Positions 56,501 through 63,225 of a DNA stretch of 64,000 nt are shown here, piece by piece. The position numbers and the translations under genes are program-made. Position 1 is the first letter of the stretch; the number at the start of each line of letters is the position of its first letter. Source of the DNA: CAZRHR01 sp964578885. Its GTDB lineage: Bacteria > Bacteroidota > Bacteroidia > CAIKAF01. Below the pieces are notes generated by a model. That model was not told the origin of the DNA. It did no database searches and was given only the letters and a program-made list of their open reading frames with translations. The DNA is taken from positions 124,001 through 188,000 of the forward strand of contig CAZOEO010000003.1 of the NCBI GenBank assembly GCA_964578885.1. The letters are read 5' to 3'.

Positions 56501-56526
56501 TGTTCCACATGATTCATGTGAAATAA
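50533..56526 (+). CDS. Large T9SS type A surface protein with three glycine-rich modules and PKD domains
   Basis: The 1997-residue protein has a long basic signal region ending ALCSFTGIMGQ. After two Ig-like domains (WYNVPTGGSPLSTG type), three modules follow. Each has a W-x-V-P-A-G-V-T-x-I strand, GLGGR, P-G-Q-T-L-Y-x-Y-V-G-G, and a Gly-rich core (GGGGGGASDIR, VAGGGGGAGYNCGG, GGGGGGYYGG). This matches the Gly_rich (PF12810) pattern. Residues of about 1200-1580 are Ig-like repeats, and two to three PKD domains (WNWNFGDGNTS) follow. A type A T9SS domain (VYPNPFTAFVQV ... LSAGTYLLELQ) covers 1913-1997. It is probably a cell-surface or matrix protein. A strong terminator follows. Confidence 0.88.
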   Translation: MVPFKGLRGFQHSRERRSGLASRFLGMLALCSFTGIMGQCPTPSVSVNSFTCGTAPTITASGSTGIYRWYNVPTGGSPLSTGTSFSPGNIYQNSNQTFYVEAVDNLSSPSCISSRSAILLQPGALSAPVVSGAGAVNCGGTLTMSATGSSTQINWFTQPTGGTPVYTGSSFTTPPIFGNGATYYVESATSASPVVTQTYAHTGSGNYSWVVPAGVTSIQVDMAGGSGGNSNTSQGGLGGRVQATLPVTPGQTLYIYVGGQGQYASSGWSNGGYNGGAQGYSNSSSYGSGGGGGSSDIRFGSTSASNRRIVAGGGGGAGYNCGGTNTESGGEGGGLNGGAGFYCNSNTPCNSGQGGTQTTGGASNTCYTGGSGYSLDGAQGYGGSYGNGGGGGGYYGGGGGAYAGGGGGSSFTHATATNITHTSGFQSGHGYVTITYSPPFCGSARVPANVTVNSIGASPVVTSPVTAYCDNIATLTASGSTGNFAWFNTPTGGSIQGTGSTFIPRNLISGTQTFYVSGINASTAPGTEFEFNYTGSSTTWTVPAGVTAIEVDVWGASGGESRNSAPGLGGRTRARVNVTPGQTLYVYVGGEGQTSLGNTSWVTGGWNGGADGYNNTSSSSAGGGGGASDIRIGGTSLSNRVVVAGGGGGAGYNCGGINAQRGGNGGGLIGENGSNCNNLNDSQSGRGGSQSSGGCGQSYGNCGSLGTGGTAWGSASSGGGGGGYYGGSGTGYGGGGGGSSFANSSLTSNVQLDQGVRMGHGRIIIRIPANGFCETQRVPVVVNNTSQPLVAPATIDDTVACGTATALLQASSPGTISWYNTPNGGTPIAVGNSLNITPTFAPQTYYVEGVITQTVPDTTFRFTGGIQTWVVPAGVTSIQAEIVGASGGDATNSRGGLGGRVTGTIPVTPGQTLYFYVGGQGNTSYGLTGWINGGWNGGGNGYLGSNSYMGGSGGGASDIRINSTSLNNRVMVAGGGGGAGYDCSGGTNRNRGGDGGGLLGAFGWYCGGNNANYSGQGGTQSAGGINGNYYGGSAGFGNGAQAWGNSQSGGGGGGWYGGGGGYAAAGGGGSSYTASNVTNVNHTQGFNRGAGYIKISYSKTCTSQRAPVSIHIDSVQAPVISGSATGCAPQTAALSATGGSGTYQWFDAPGGNILATGSNFTPTVTDTTQYFLNYVDNNGCTSRFDTVQIDVTPIPTAAIQNPGVLCVSYAPLNLVGGYSTGTWAGTGITNAQNGTFDPALANLGPNQIVFTASTSNGCTNADTLVLDVFSGPSTSITPLISNTFCLYNQAVQLTASNVNGSWNGPAVDAISGLFDPAQLSPGTYAIYHEVIDNNGCFGNDSVVVTIQPTPDATIVTPVGTICANATAFNLSANTAGGVWSGNGITSTANGTFDPSLAGNQSVITYAVSQNGCADTAQVSLSITAAPLAVIQPVNNALCENGNSVTLTATGGTGAWSGNGISSTNAGTFNPAIAGAGTSTVYFTLTGTACPHTDSTQILVEAQPQIQAGGALIFCEGQQVGLSASAASGYQWFLNGTAIPGATNATLVASLPGQYTVANLTQGSCQAPSAATAVTVYPKPAIVSLAANTVCEGNTTQFSQIVNISSGNLTGYMWTLGDGNTGNGANIQHQYASAGVYAAQLIAMSNLGCSDTLSTTITVNPNPVVNAATATNVCLNNPVQFNGSASVANVNNATVVQNQWQFGNGATGNGTNAGYLFNSPGIYHFNYTAVTNHGCMTSQQGTVEVYNVPTAQFIHEDGCQSSQLQFVDLSSADAAQWNWNFGDGNTSASASPTHNYATAGTFPVTLTVTNGNGCTDASSAIVSVLPAPNAQFVANHQGSGFYQFTPTILSGNASYVWSFGNGNTSTQMSPNYSYAAPGTYNVCLTVSRNGCENTTCDSLVVTSSAGTETFAQGQIQVYPNPFTAFVQVTMDLHETVNTELRLMDITGKTIATFPQGVLSAGHQSVTLPTEALGLSAGTYLLELQAGTQTQVFHMIHVK
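51157..53820 (+). repeat. Triplicated glycine-rich module
   Basis: Equivalent TGG codons of the W-x-V-P-A-G motif lie at 51157, 52150 and 53137, spacings of 993 and 987 bases. Each unit contains GGC-rich runs (for example around 51695-51755, 52683-52745 and 53677-53740). Confidence 0.88.
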
Positions 56527-56551
56527 TCCCGGATATTCACCCATTCTTTAC

Positions 56552-56579
56552 AAGGGCCGTTTCACGACGGCCCTTTTTT
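56552..56579 (+). terminator. Terminator after 1997-residue protein gene
   Basis: AAGGGCCGT (56552-56560) and ACGGCCCTT (56567-56575) form a perfect 9-base stem with a 6-base loop, followed by T residues. Confidence 0.92.
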
Positions 56580-56591
56580 ATTTTCACATCG

Positions 56592-56599
56592 TATCTTTA
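56592..56599 (+). promoter_or_regulatory. Candidate -7 element for lpxK
   Basis: TATCTTTA is followed by four bases (ACCC) and the lpxK ATG, the same spacing as for mutA. A leaderless transcript is likely if the element is real. Confidence 0.38.
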
Positions 56600-56603
56600 A
56601 CCC

Positions 56604-57569
56604 ATGCACCTTTGCGAATGGCCATATTTTCTCGGATTGAGATTACACCAATGGTGGATGAAACAACATGCGTCCAAGGGCCCACTGCCTACCGTCGTGG
56701 TAGGTAATCTTTCTACCGGAGGAACCGGAAAATCATCCCTTTTACTCCAACTAACACCCTATTTCCTCGAACTCGGACTTCAACCAGCCCTGCTTTCCAG
56801 AGGATACGGGAGAAAAAATACCCAAACAGACCACTGGGTTCAGCCCACCGATTCTCCCGAACAAGCCGGTGACGAACCACTATGCTTTAAACAAACTTTT
56901 CCCCAACTTCAAGTTTTGTGCGCGGCCGATCGACAAAAAGGACTTCAACAATTAAAGCGTTTACAGCCAACACCCGACTTCGTATGGATGGATGATGGGT
57001 TCCAACATCTTTACCATATTCCATCCTTGGCCATGGTGCTCGTCACCTTTGAAGAACTCATGGGAAAACAAGCCTTACTGCCCGTAGGACGTTTCAGAGA
57101 GCCTAAAAGCGCCCTAATCCGGGCCCAAGCGGTCATCATCACCAAGATTCCAGAAGAAGAAACGGCCAATATCTCATTGTATCGGGAAAAACTACAATTA
57201 CCGGCTCACATTCCACTTTTCGCCAGCCGATATTCCCATTCCCTGCCTAACGCTTTTACAGCCAAAAAGGCGGTACTCATTACAGGGATTGCCAAGCCTA
57301 AGCCACTTGTTCATTTTCTCGATAATCAAGGTATTTCCCTCATTCACTTGAACTTCCCGGACCATCATGCCTTCCAAAAAAAGGACTTGAAATCCATAAA
57401 ACATTACATGGAACAAGGGCTGCCAATTCTTACCACAGCCAAAGATCAGCCCCGACTGCACGCAGCAGGCATTACCTTTGCACAAACGGTTCACGTTCAT
57501 CATCATTTTTTGGAAAACCAACTCCACCAACTCATTGAAATCATTAGAAAGCATGTGGGAAAACATTGA
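56604..57569 (+). CDS. lpxK: Tetraacyldisaccharide 4'-kinase
   Basis: LpxK phosphorylates the 4' position of the lipid A precursor at the inner membrane. The P-loop variant GNLSTGGTGKS is at residues 34-44. It is followed by LSRGYGRK, AGDEPLCFKQTFP, VWMDDGFQHL and LPVGRFREPKSAL, all typical. The length of 321 residues is normal. Its end overlaps the purine nucleoside phosphorylase start by 17 bases, so the two are probably co-transcribed. Confidence 0.95.
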   Translation: MHLCEWPYFLGLRLHQWWMKQHASKGPLPTVVVGNLSTGGTGKSSLLLQLTPYFLELGLQPALLSRGYGRKNTQTDHWVQPTDSPEQAGDEPLCFKQTFPQLQVLCAADRQKGLQQLKRLQPTPDFVWMDDGFQHLYHIPSLAMVLVTFEELMGKQALLPVGRFREPKSALIRAQAVIITKIPEEETANISLYREKLQLPAHIPLFASRYSHSLPNAFTAKKAVLITGIAKPKPLVHFLDNQGISLIHLNFPDHHAFQKKDLKSIKHYMEQGLPILTTAKDQPRLHAAGITFAQTVHVHHHFLENQLHQLIEIIRKHVGKH

Positions 57570-58359
57570 AAACGCCGCACGATACATCCAGCAACGCACG
57601 CAACATTTTAAACCGGAAAAAGGGATTATTCTCGGTACTGGACTGGGAGCCGTGACCGACGCCATGGATATTCGTTGGACCATTCCTTATTCAGATATAC
57701 CCGGTTTTCCTACCTCTACGGTACAAAGCCACTCCGGACAACTGCTTCTCGGCTATTTAAACCAAACACCCGTGGTGGTGATGCAAGGACGCATCCATTA
57801 CTATGAAGGCTACTCCCTGCAGGAAGTCGTTTTCCCCGTAAGAACCATGGGATTGTTAGGAATACATACCCTTTTGGTCACCAACGCCGCCGGAGGACTC
57901 GCTCCTGCCATGGAAACAGGAGAAATCATGCTGATTACTGACCATATCAACCTTCTGGGAATCAGCCCACTCATGGGACCAAACGACGAAAAATATGGCC
58001 CGCGTTTTCCCGACATGATGGAACCTTATTCCCCTGAACTTTGCCAACTGGCAAGAACAAAAGCCCTGGAACTCGGCATTCGTCTGCATGAAGGTGTGTA
58101 CGCCGTCGTATCTGGCCCAAGCCTGGAAACGCCCGCCGAATATCGCTATATTCGCACCATCGGGGCCGACGCAGTTGGCATGAGCACGGTACCAGAAGTA
58201 ATTGCCTGCGTACACATGGGCATTCATTGCCTTGGACTCTCCGCCATCACAGACCTTGGCGTACCGGGTAAAATCAAAAAAACCGAACTGAAAGATGTAC
58301 TGGCTGCTGCCGGAAGGGCGGGAAACAACATGGCCGCCATGATCCAAGCACTGGTTTAA
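57553..58359 (+). CDS. Purine nucleoside phosphorylase
   Basis: The trimeric PNP family splits inosine and guanosine with phosphate. The 268 residues from ATG 57553 show GIILGTGLGAVTDAMD, STVQSHSGQLLLG, VVVMQGRIHYYEGYS, LLVTNAAGGLAPAMETGEIM and GPNDEKYGPRFPDM. The substrate-binding block VYAVVSGPSLETPAEYRYI and the base-binding TDLG follow. The longer frame starting at 57478 lies inside lpxK and is rejected. Confidence 0.94.
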   Translation: MWENIENAARYIQQRTQHFKPEKGIILGTGLGAVTDAMDIRWTIPYSDIPGFPTSTVQSHSGQLLLGYLNQTPVVVMQGRIHYYEGYSLQEVVFPVRTMGLLGIHTLLVTNAAGGLAPAMETGEIMLITDHINLLGISPLMGPNDEKYGPRFPDMMEPYSPELCQLARTKALELGIRLHEGVYAVVSGPSLETPAEYRYIRTIGADAVGMSTVPEVIACVHMGIHCLGLSAITDLGVPGKIKKTELKDVLAAAGRAGNNMAAMIQALV

Positions 58360-58391
58360 CTTTCTTTGGACAAGCCTTTGTGGCGACTTTG

Positions 58392-58399
58392 TATCTTTG
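58392..58399 (+). promoter_or_regulatory. Candidate -7 element for the yqeY-like operon
   Basis: TATCTTTG matches TAnnTTTG exactly, 19 bases before the ATG at 58419. A TTTG lies 23 bases upstream of it (58365-58368), slightly far for a -33 element. Confidence 0.45.
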
Positions 58400-58418
58400 T
58401 TCAAGTTAAACGAACTTC

Positions 58419-58871
58419 ATGAACTTAGAACAACAAATCAACGCCGATATTAAGGCCGCCATGCTGGCCAAAGCCGCGGACACGCTCAACGCCTTACGGG
58501 CCATTAAATCTGCCATTCTACTCGCCAAAACAGAAAAAGCAGGCATCACGGAATTATCGCCGGAAACGGAATTGGCTATTTTGCAAAAATTGGCCAAACA
58601 ACGGAAAGAATCCTTCGAACTTTATCAAAAAGAAGGAAGAGAAGACCTGGCACGCGAAGAAGATGTTCAGCTAAAGGTGATTGAAAAATACCTGCCGGCC
58701 CAACTTTCCGACGAAGCTTTGGATACGGAACTAAAAGCCATTTTGGCCCAGTCTGGTGTAACCGATCCGGCCGGACTTGGAAAAGTCATGGGCATGGCCA
58801 CCAAAGTCTTGGCGGGAAAAGCCGACAATGGAAGAATCGCACAGCACCTTCGGCAACTTCTCACGCCTTAA
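58419..58871 (+). CDS. GatB/YqeY domain-containing protein
   Basis: The 150-residue protein is a stand-alone GatB/YqeY domain: LEQQINADIKAAMLAK, LNALRAIKSAILLAKTEK, QRKESFELYQKEGREDLA and IEKYLPAQLSDEAL. In GatB this domain contacts tRNA during amidation. The role of free YqeY proteins is unknown, though tRNA-dependent amidase-like activity is often proposed. Its TAA shares one base with the next ATG (TAATG). Confidence 0.94.
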   Translation: MNLEQQINADIKAAMLAKAADTLNALRAIKSAILLAKTEKAGITELSPETELAILQKLAKQRKESFELYQKEGREDLAREEDVQLKVIEKYLPAQLSDEALDTELKAILAQSGVTDPAGLGKVMGMATKVLAGKADNGRIAQHLRQLLTP

Positions 58872-59389
58872 TGCAAATGGAAGAAACGATCATCAACCGG
58901 GTGGCGTCTTCTGGCCTGATTACCCTGGATCTGGAAAAAGATATTCCTGCGCCACAAGTGGTTGGCCTCGATTTAGCTCCTTTTCTGGTAGAAGGGCTCG
59001 TGCTGATGGAGAAAAAATTCCGCACCGACCTCCAATCGCTCGACATCCAAGCTTTTCAAGGAAAAGTGGTGGCGCTTTTCTGTAGTACAGAAGCCATCAT
59101 TCCTCGTTGGGCATGGATGCTCATGGCGGCAACCTTGCAAGAACATCAGATCAAAAGCTTTTTCGGAAGTCGGGAAAAAGCCTACGAATGGGCTTTTTTG
59201 GCGCAATTACGCCGGGATTTGAAGCCAGAACAATTTGCAGGTCAGCGTGTGGTCATTAAAGGTTGTTCCGGAAACCTTGTGCCAGAATCTGCGTACACGG
59301 AAGTGGTGCAGCTTCTTCAACCTGTGGTGAAAAGCCTCATGTTTGGAGAACCCTGTTCTACCGTTCCTATTTTTAAACAAAAAGTATGA
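58871..59389 (+). CDS. DUF2480 family protein
   Basis: The 172-residue protein matches DUF2480, found almost only in Bacteroidota. Its landmarks are INRVASSGLITLDLE, DLAPFLVEGLVLMEKKFR, VVALFCSTEAIIPRWAWMLMA, VVIKGCSGNLVPESAYTEVV and the C-terminal SLMFGEPCSTVPIFK. Two cysteine-containing motifs (FCSTEAI, GEPCSTVP) are conserved and may bind metal or be redox-active; this is speculation. A second possible start is at 58877. It overlaps the next gene by four bases. Confidence 0.9.
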   Translation: MQMEETIINRVASSGLITLDLEKDIPAPQVVGLDLAPFLVEGLVLMEKKFRTDLQSLDIQAFQGKVVALFCSTEAIIPRWAWMLMAATLQEHQIKSFFGSREKAYEWAFLAQLRRDLKPEQFAGQRVVIKGCSGNLVPESAYTEVVQLLQPVVKSLMFGEPCSTVPIFKQKV

Positions 59390-59799
59390 AGTTGTTCGCT
59401 TTAGCAGGATTTTGGGGCCTTTTCTCCCTACAGGCGCAAACCTTTATTAAACCACAACCGCAACCGGAGGCCTTTTGGCGTCCCTGGCTAATAGAATCTT
59501 GTTCGGCGATTCCGGCACCGGCGGCTTCTGGAAATGAAAAACCCAAAGGCACCCTCGCCTACCAAATTTCAAGTGAAGATTACAACTTGCGCATTTTTTG
59601 CCTCGAAGCAGATACCGCTTGCCTGCAACCTCAAGCCATGAAAGGAGGGTCTTTTACCCGGCATCCTCAGCTTTCTCCAGAAAAAGTATGGGTTTTACGG
59701 TACGAAGATGGGTCTTTGCTGAAAAAATCTGATGTAAGAAACCTACTAAAGCACAATGAATTACCTATTCCCGGACGACAAAATCCTCCGGAAAAATAA
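59386..59799 (+). CDS. Small secreted hypothetical protein, 137 aa
   Basis: I do not recognise a family. A signal peptide (MKLFALAGFWGLFSLQAQ) is followed by a proline-rich stretch and a compact domain with three cysteines. Its start overlaps the DUF2480 stop (ATGA), which supports a real, coupled gene. It lies 56 bases before tRNA-Gly. Confidence 0.75.
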   Translation: MKLFALAGFWGLFSLQAQTFIKPQPQPEAFWRPWLIESCSAIPAPAASGNEKPKGTLAYQISSEDYNLRIFCLEADTACLQPQAMKGGSFTRHPQLSPEKVWVLRYEDGSLLKKSDVRNLLKHNELPIPGRQNPPEK

Positions 59800-59855
59800 A
59801 ATTCGTCTACTTTTTTTTGGGAAAAAAGGAAAATCACCTAATTTTGTGCCCCAAC

Positions 59856-59930
<75 letters not shown>

Positions 59931-59931
<1 letters not shown>

Positions 59932-59961
59932 AGTCCGATGTACTTACATCGGACTTTTTTT
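59931..59961 (+). terminator. Terminator of tRNA-Gly
   Basis: AAGTCCGATG (59931-59940) and CATCGGACTT (59947-59956) form a perfect 10-base stem followed by a T run. It begins at the last base of the tRNA CCA end. Confidence 0.92.
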
Positions 59962-60005
59962 ATTTTCCACCATCCCATTTCCGACTTTTCACACGTTATT
60001 ACCAC

Positions 60006-60479
60006 ATGGAAATGTGGATCATTTTGCTTTTAATCCTTTTGGCCATTTGGGGATGGGGCCATAGCCTGTATTGGAAAGGAAACATGGAAAAGCTGCAAAA
60101 AGACTTCGAAAAACAGGTGGAAGAAAGGGTGAATCTCCAAATACCGATGATTCGCAAGCAGGCCATTGCACAGAGCCGAGCCGTCCGTTCGGGCCAAGTG
60201 AGTGAACAATGGCTTCCATTCTTTCCAGACTTCCCTTTTAATCCATCCGAAGCGCGATTTCTTGGCGCTCCGGTAGACATGGTGGTCTTTGATGGCATCG
60301 ATGACCCGGAGACACCCGTTCATGTACACTTTCTTGAAATTAAAACAGCCAAGTCAAACCTCAGCCAACGCCAAAAACGAATTCGGGAAGCCATAGAAAA
60401 TGGCAGGGTACACTGGAAAGAGATTCGCCTCATGCCACACGGATTCGAACGAACCAACGAATCTCAAGGCCGCGTTTAA
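60006..60479 (+). CDS. Endonuclease related to archaeal Holliday junction resolvase (PF10107-like)
   Basis: The 157-residue protein has one N-terminal membrane helix (MWIILLLILLAIWGWGHSLY), a coiled charged stretch, and a nuclease-like domain. GAPVDMVVFDGI with Asp91 and LEIKTAKS with Glu111 and Lys113 give the PD-(D/E)XK pattern. These are followed by QRQKRIREAIENGRVHWKEI, typical of the family. The membrane anchor is usual for these proteins, whose biological role is not known. The reading frame is open back to 59817, but that part is a translation of tRNA-Gly, so the start is 60006. Confidence 0.88.
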   Translation: MEMWIILLLILLAIWGWGHSLYWKGNMEKLQKDFEKQVEERVNLQIPMIRKQAIAQSRAVRSGQVSEQWLPFFPDFPFNPSEARFLGAPVDMVVFDGIDDPETPVHVHFLEIKTAKSNLSQRQKRIREAIENGRVHWKEIRLMPHGFERTNESQGRV

Positions 60480-60483
60480 GCCA

Positions 60484-61401
60484 TCAGAATGTACTTTGCA
60501 CGCCTTTTACACTACGCGCGTGTCCGATGCTCACATTCAGCTCAAAACCAATAAGCAAAGCCAGGGCACTCAAAAAAAGCCACGACAAAAACAATGGTAT
60601 GGTTCCCAGCGCGCCATACACATCATTAAAACTGCGGAAATGCTCCAGATAATAGGAAAATGCCTTTGAAAACAAAATGAGAAACAAAGTGGCCGCTGTT
60701 GCGCCAGCAGAAAAGAAACTCTTTCTTGCGAATCCGGGTGCACCCCATTGCAACATCCATTGAATAAAACCATACAAAAGGACAAAAGCCAACAAACCAC
60801 TTGCATACGGCCAAAACCACTGCCAATTCGCCGGAAAGCCTATTTCAGTGAGCCAGGTAACTCTCACGGACCGCAACATGGCAAACAAGGTAATCAGGGT
60901 AAAAAAAGCGAGCGTTAAACCCAGAGCTTGTCCCCTTTGCCGCCAAAACGAAGGCGGTGCAGATACATAAACAGAAGCTGTAAAGGCCCGCAGTAAACCA
61001 TGAAAAGCATTGGAAGAAATCCACAAAGAGACCACCAATGTGAAGGAGAGCAATCCGGCCTTTCGATTCCGCACAATGTCTAAAAGAGGCCACTTTACCG
61101 CTTTGTAAACTCCTTCAGGCAAAGCAGCGGCTACGGTATCTAAAATATCTTGCTGTAAATCCGGAATCGGTGCGTAGGGAATCAGGGTAAACAAAAAAAT
61201 AATGGAAGGAAAAATACCCATGAAAAAATGAAATGAAACCGCAGCCGCCCTGTCGTTAATGTTTCTTTGCTGTAATGCTTGAACATAAAGGCGCAGAATT
61301 TCAAAAATAGACACGCCTTCCAGGCCGGGCAAGGTCACCTTTTTCATCAAAAAGACCAAAGTCTGCCAACGATGCTTCAGGTCTTGCAAGCCAAACTTCA
61401 T
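60484..61401 (-). CDS. YihY/BrkB family inner membrane protein
   Basis: The 305-residue protein shows six to seven membrane segments and the family landmarks: NINDRAAAVSFHFFMGIFPSIIFLFTLIPY split over the first helices, SNAFHGLLRAFTASVYV, WLFLSALALLIGFELNVSI near the end. It was once confused with RNase BN, but the true role is unproven, possibly transport. Its start overlaps the nadC stop by four bases, and the genes are convergent with the endonuclease gene four bases away. Confidence 0.92.
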   Translation of the reverse strand: MKFGLQDLKHRWQTLVFLMKKVTLPGLEGVSIFEILRLYVQALQQRNINDRAAAVSFHFFMGIFPSIIFLFTLIPYAPIPDLQQDILDTVAAALPEGVYKAVKWPLLDIVRNRKAGLLSFTLVVSLWISSNAFHGLLRAFTASVYVSAPPSFWRQRGQALGLTLAFFTLITLFAMLRSVRVTWLTEIGFPANWQWFWPYASGLLAFVLLYGFIQWMLQWGAPGFARKSFFSAGATAATLFLILFSKAFSYYLEHFRSFNDVYGALGTIPLFLSWLFLSALALLIGFELNVSIGHARSVKGVQSTF

Positions 61402-62252
61402 GCCTTTCGGATTTTTAGGCTGAAATCCATGTTTTTTACAGAATGCGTAAGGGCACCTAAAGAAATGAAATCAACACCTGTGGCTGCGTAGGCCGCCAGA
61501 TTTCCACCGTGAATGCCCCCACTCGCCTCTGTTTCTACTTTTCCATTCACCATTTTCAAGGCTTCCTGAATCTGCTCCGGTGAAAAATTATCGAACATAA
61601 TCCGATGAATTCCGAGACAGGCCAAAGCCTCCTTTACTTCATTCAAATGACGGGTTTCTACCTCAATTTTTCGATCTAATCCCTTGTCAGACAACCATGT
61701 GCGGGTGCGTTCCACGGCCAGGGTAATGCCACCGGCAGCATCTATATGATTGTCTTTCAGCATGACCATGTCGTATAAACCAAACCGATGATTCATGCCG
61801 CCACCAATGCGTACTGCCTCCTTTTCAAAATAGCGAAACATGGGCGTGGTCTTGCGGGTATCCAACAATCGCGTACGTCCTGTTCCTGCCAAGGCCACCC
61901 ATTGTTTTGTCTGTGTAGCAATGGCAGACATGCGCTGAACGATGTTCAATGCCAACCTTTCACCTGATAATAAGGTATGTACAGGCCCTTCCACTTCGGC
62001 CACCAGGGTTCCCACCTGCACCGAATCGCCATCCTGAACAAACCATTGACAGCTCGCTCCGGAATCCAGCGCCTTAAAAACTTTTTCAAATGGAATCTGC
62101 CCCGCAAAACAACCTGCTTCTTTGGCCCATAATTGTGCCGTTCCTCGTTGTTCCTGTGGAATGGACGCCAACGTGCTGATGTCGCCTTCTTTTCCTAAAT
62201 CTTCCCTGAGCGCAAGCTCAATCCAATTGTCTAAATCAAATTCCATTGCCAT
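61398..62252 (-). CDS. nadC: Nicotinate-nucleotide pyrophosphorylase (carboxylating)
   Basis: NadC (quinolinate phosphoribosyltransferase) makes nicotinate mononucleotide from quinolinate and PRPP in de novo NAD synthesis. Signatures are REDLGKEGDISTLASIP, LNIVQRMSAIATQT, LLDTRKTTPMFRYFEKEAVRIGGG, NHRFGLYDMVMLKDNHI, VEVETRHLNEV-type strand and SGGIHGGNLAAYAATGVDFIS. The length of 284 residues is usual. nadA and nadB are not nearby. It is 9 bases after the DUF4783 gene and overlaps the YihY-like gene. Confidence 0.97.
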   Translation of the reverse strand: MAMEFDLDNWIELALREDLGKEGDISTLASIPQEQRGTAQLWAKEAGCFAGQIPFEKVFKALDSGASCQWFVQDGDSVQVGTLVAEVEGPVHTLLSGERLALNIVQRMSAIATQTKQWVALAGTGRTRLLDTRKTTPMFRYFEKEAVRIGGGMNHRFGLYDMVMLKDNHIDAAGGITLAVERTRTWLSDKGLDRKIEVETRHLNEVKEALACLGIHRIMFDNFSPEQIQEALKMVNGKVETEASGGIHGGNLAAYAATGVDFISLGALTHSVKNMDFSLKIRKA

Positions 62253-62261
62253 GAGGCAAAG

Positions 62262-62651
62262 TTATTCATTCACATCGAATCGAAGGGTTTGAATCAACTC
62301 CCGACCACCTAAAACTTTGAATAAAAGATATACCCTGAAAGGCTGCCGGCTGGTGGTGAGTTTTCCAATCACATATCGCGAGCCGTCGGCGCCTTGTCCC
62401 ACATAACTCACCTGAAACTGAGACGGCCGGTGGTGATTAAAAAAATCCTGCACAATTTGCTCTGCCTGAGCTTTGCTGTAAGTTCCTTCTTTGGACACCA
62501 GGGTTAAATCCACACTTCCATGGAAATATTGGGCCAATGCCGGAGCATTTCCTGCGCCCAGCGCTTTGCTAATCTCCTCAAGCCCCTGCTGCCCAAATAG
62601 ACCTGCCACCCAAAAATAACCCAACGCAAAAAGCAAAAGTTGACGCCTCAT
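62262..62651 (-). CDS. DUF4783 family secreted protein
   Basis: The 129-residue protein has a signal peptide (LLLFALGYFWVAGLFGQQ) and one small domain (ISKALGAGNAPALAQYFHGSVDL, YSKAQAEQIVQDFFNHH, GSRYVIGKLTTSRQPFRVYLLFK). It fits DUF4783, an NTF2-like family that in Bacteroidota is often next to nadC and rlmH, as here. It leads the minus-strand nadC operon and diverges from rlmH across a 60-base spacer. Its function is unknown. Confidence 0.88.
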   Translation of the reverse strand: MRRQLLLFALGYFWVAGLFGQQGLEEISKALGAGNAPALAQYFHGSVDLTLVSKEGTYSKAQAEQIVQDFFNHHRPSQFQVSYVGQGADGSRYVIGKLTTSRQPFRVYLLFKVLGGRELIQTLRFDVNE

Positions 62652-62711
62652 GAATACTTTATCGATAAAATGATTCCCTTTGTCCTACCAAAAATTAAGC
62701 CAAAATTGAGC

Positions 62712-63197
62712 ATGGAAATCCGCCTGACGTGCATAGGAGAAACGAAACTATCCTTTATTATAGAAGGACTTGCATTCTATCAGAAGAAATTGCGGCATTA
62801 TCATCCGTTTGTGCTGGACGAAATTCCGGATTTAAAACTTTCCCCCAACTTAAGTCCTGAGGAGCGGACGCAGAAAGAAGGCATAGTTTTGCTCAAAAAA
62901 CTACAACCCGGCTTTGTGGTCTATCGTTTGGATGAACATGGAAAAATGCCAGACAGCTTGTCTTTGTCCAAACATCTGGCTTCCTGGCAAATGAGTGGAA
63001 AAAAAGGCGTTCAGTTCCTTGTAGGCGGTCCTTTTGGATTTTCGCCTGATGTTCGGCAAACCGTTCCGGATGCTTTTAGCTTATCCGCCCTCACTTTTCC
63101 CCATGACCTGGTACGCCTTATGGTAGTGGAACAACTTTACCGCGCCTGTACCATTTTAAAAAACGAACCTTACCACCACGGCAACTTAAAATTCTAA
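62712..63197 (+). CDS. rlmH: 23S rRNA (pseudouridine(1915)-N(3))-methyltransferase
   Basis: RlmH is a small SPOUT methyltransferase acting on pseudouridine 1915 of 23S rRNA in assembled ribosomes. The 161 residues from ATG 62712 show YQKKLRHYHPF, the SAM-knot segment VQFLVGGPFGFSPDV, SLSALTFPHDLVRLMVVEQLYRA and the C-terminal YHHG. An upstream start at 62640 would overlap the DUF4783 gene and is rejected. Confidence 0.94.
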   Translation: MEIRLTCIGETKLSFIIEGLAFYQKKLRHYHPFVLDEIPDLKLSPNLSPEERTQKEGIVLLKKLQPGFVVYRLDEHGKMPDSLSLSKHLASWQMSGKKGVQFLVGGPFGFSPDVRQTVPDAFSLSALTFPHDLVRLMVVEQLYRACTILKNEPYHHGNLKF

Positions 63198-63225
63198 GAC
63201 CGGACGCCAGATTTGTTTACGGCTT

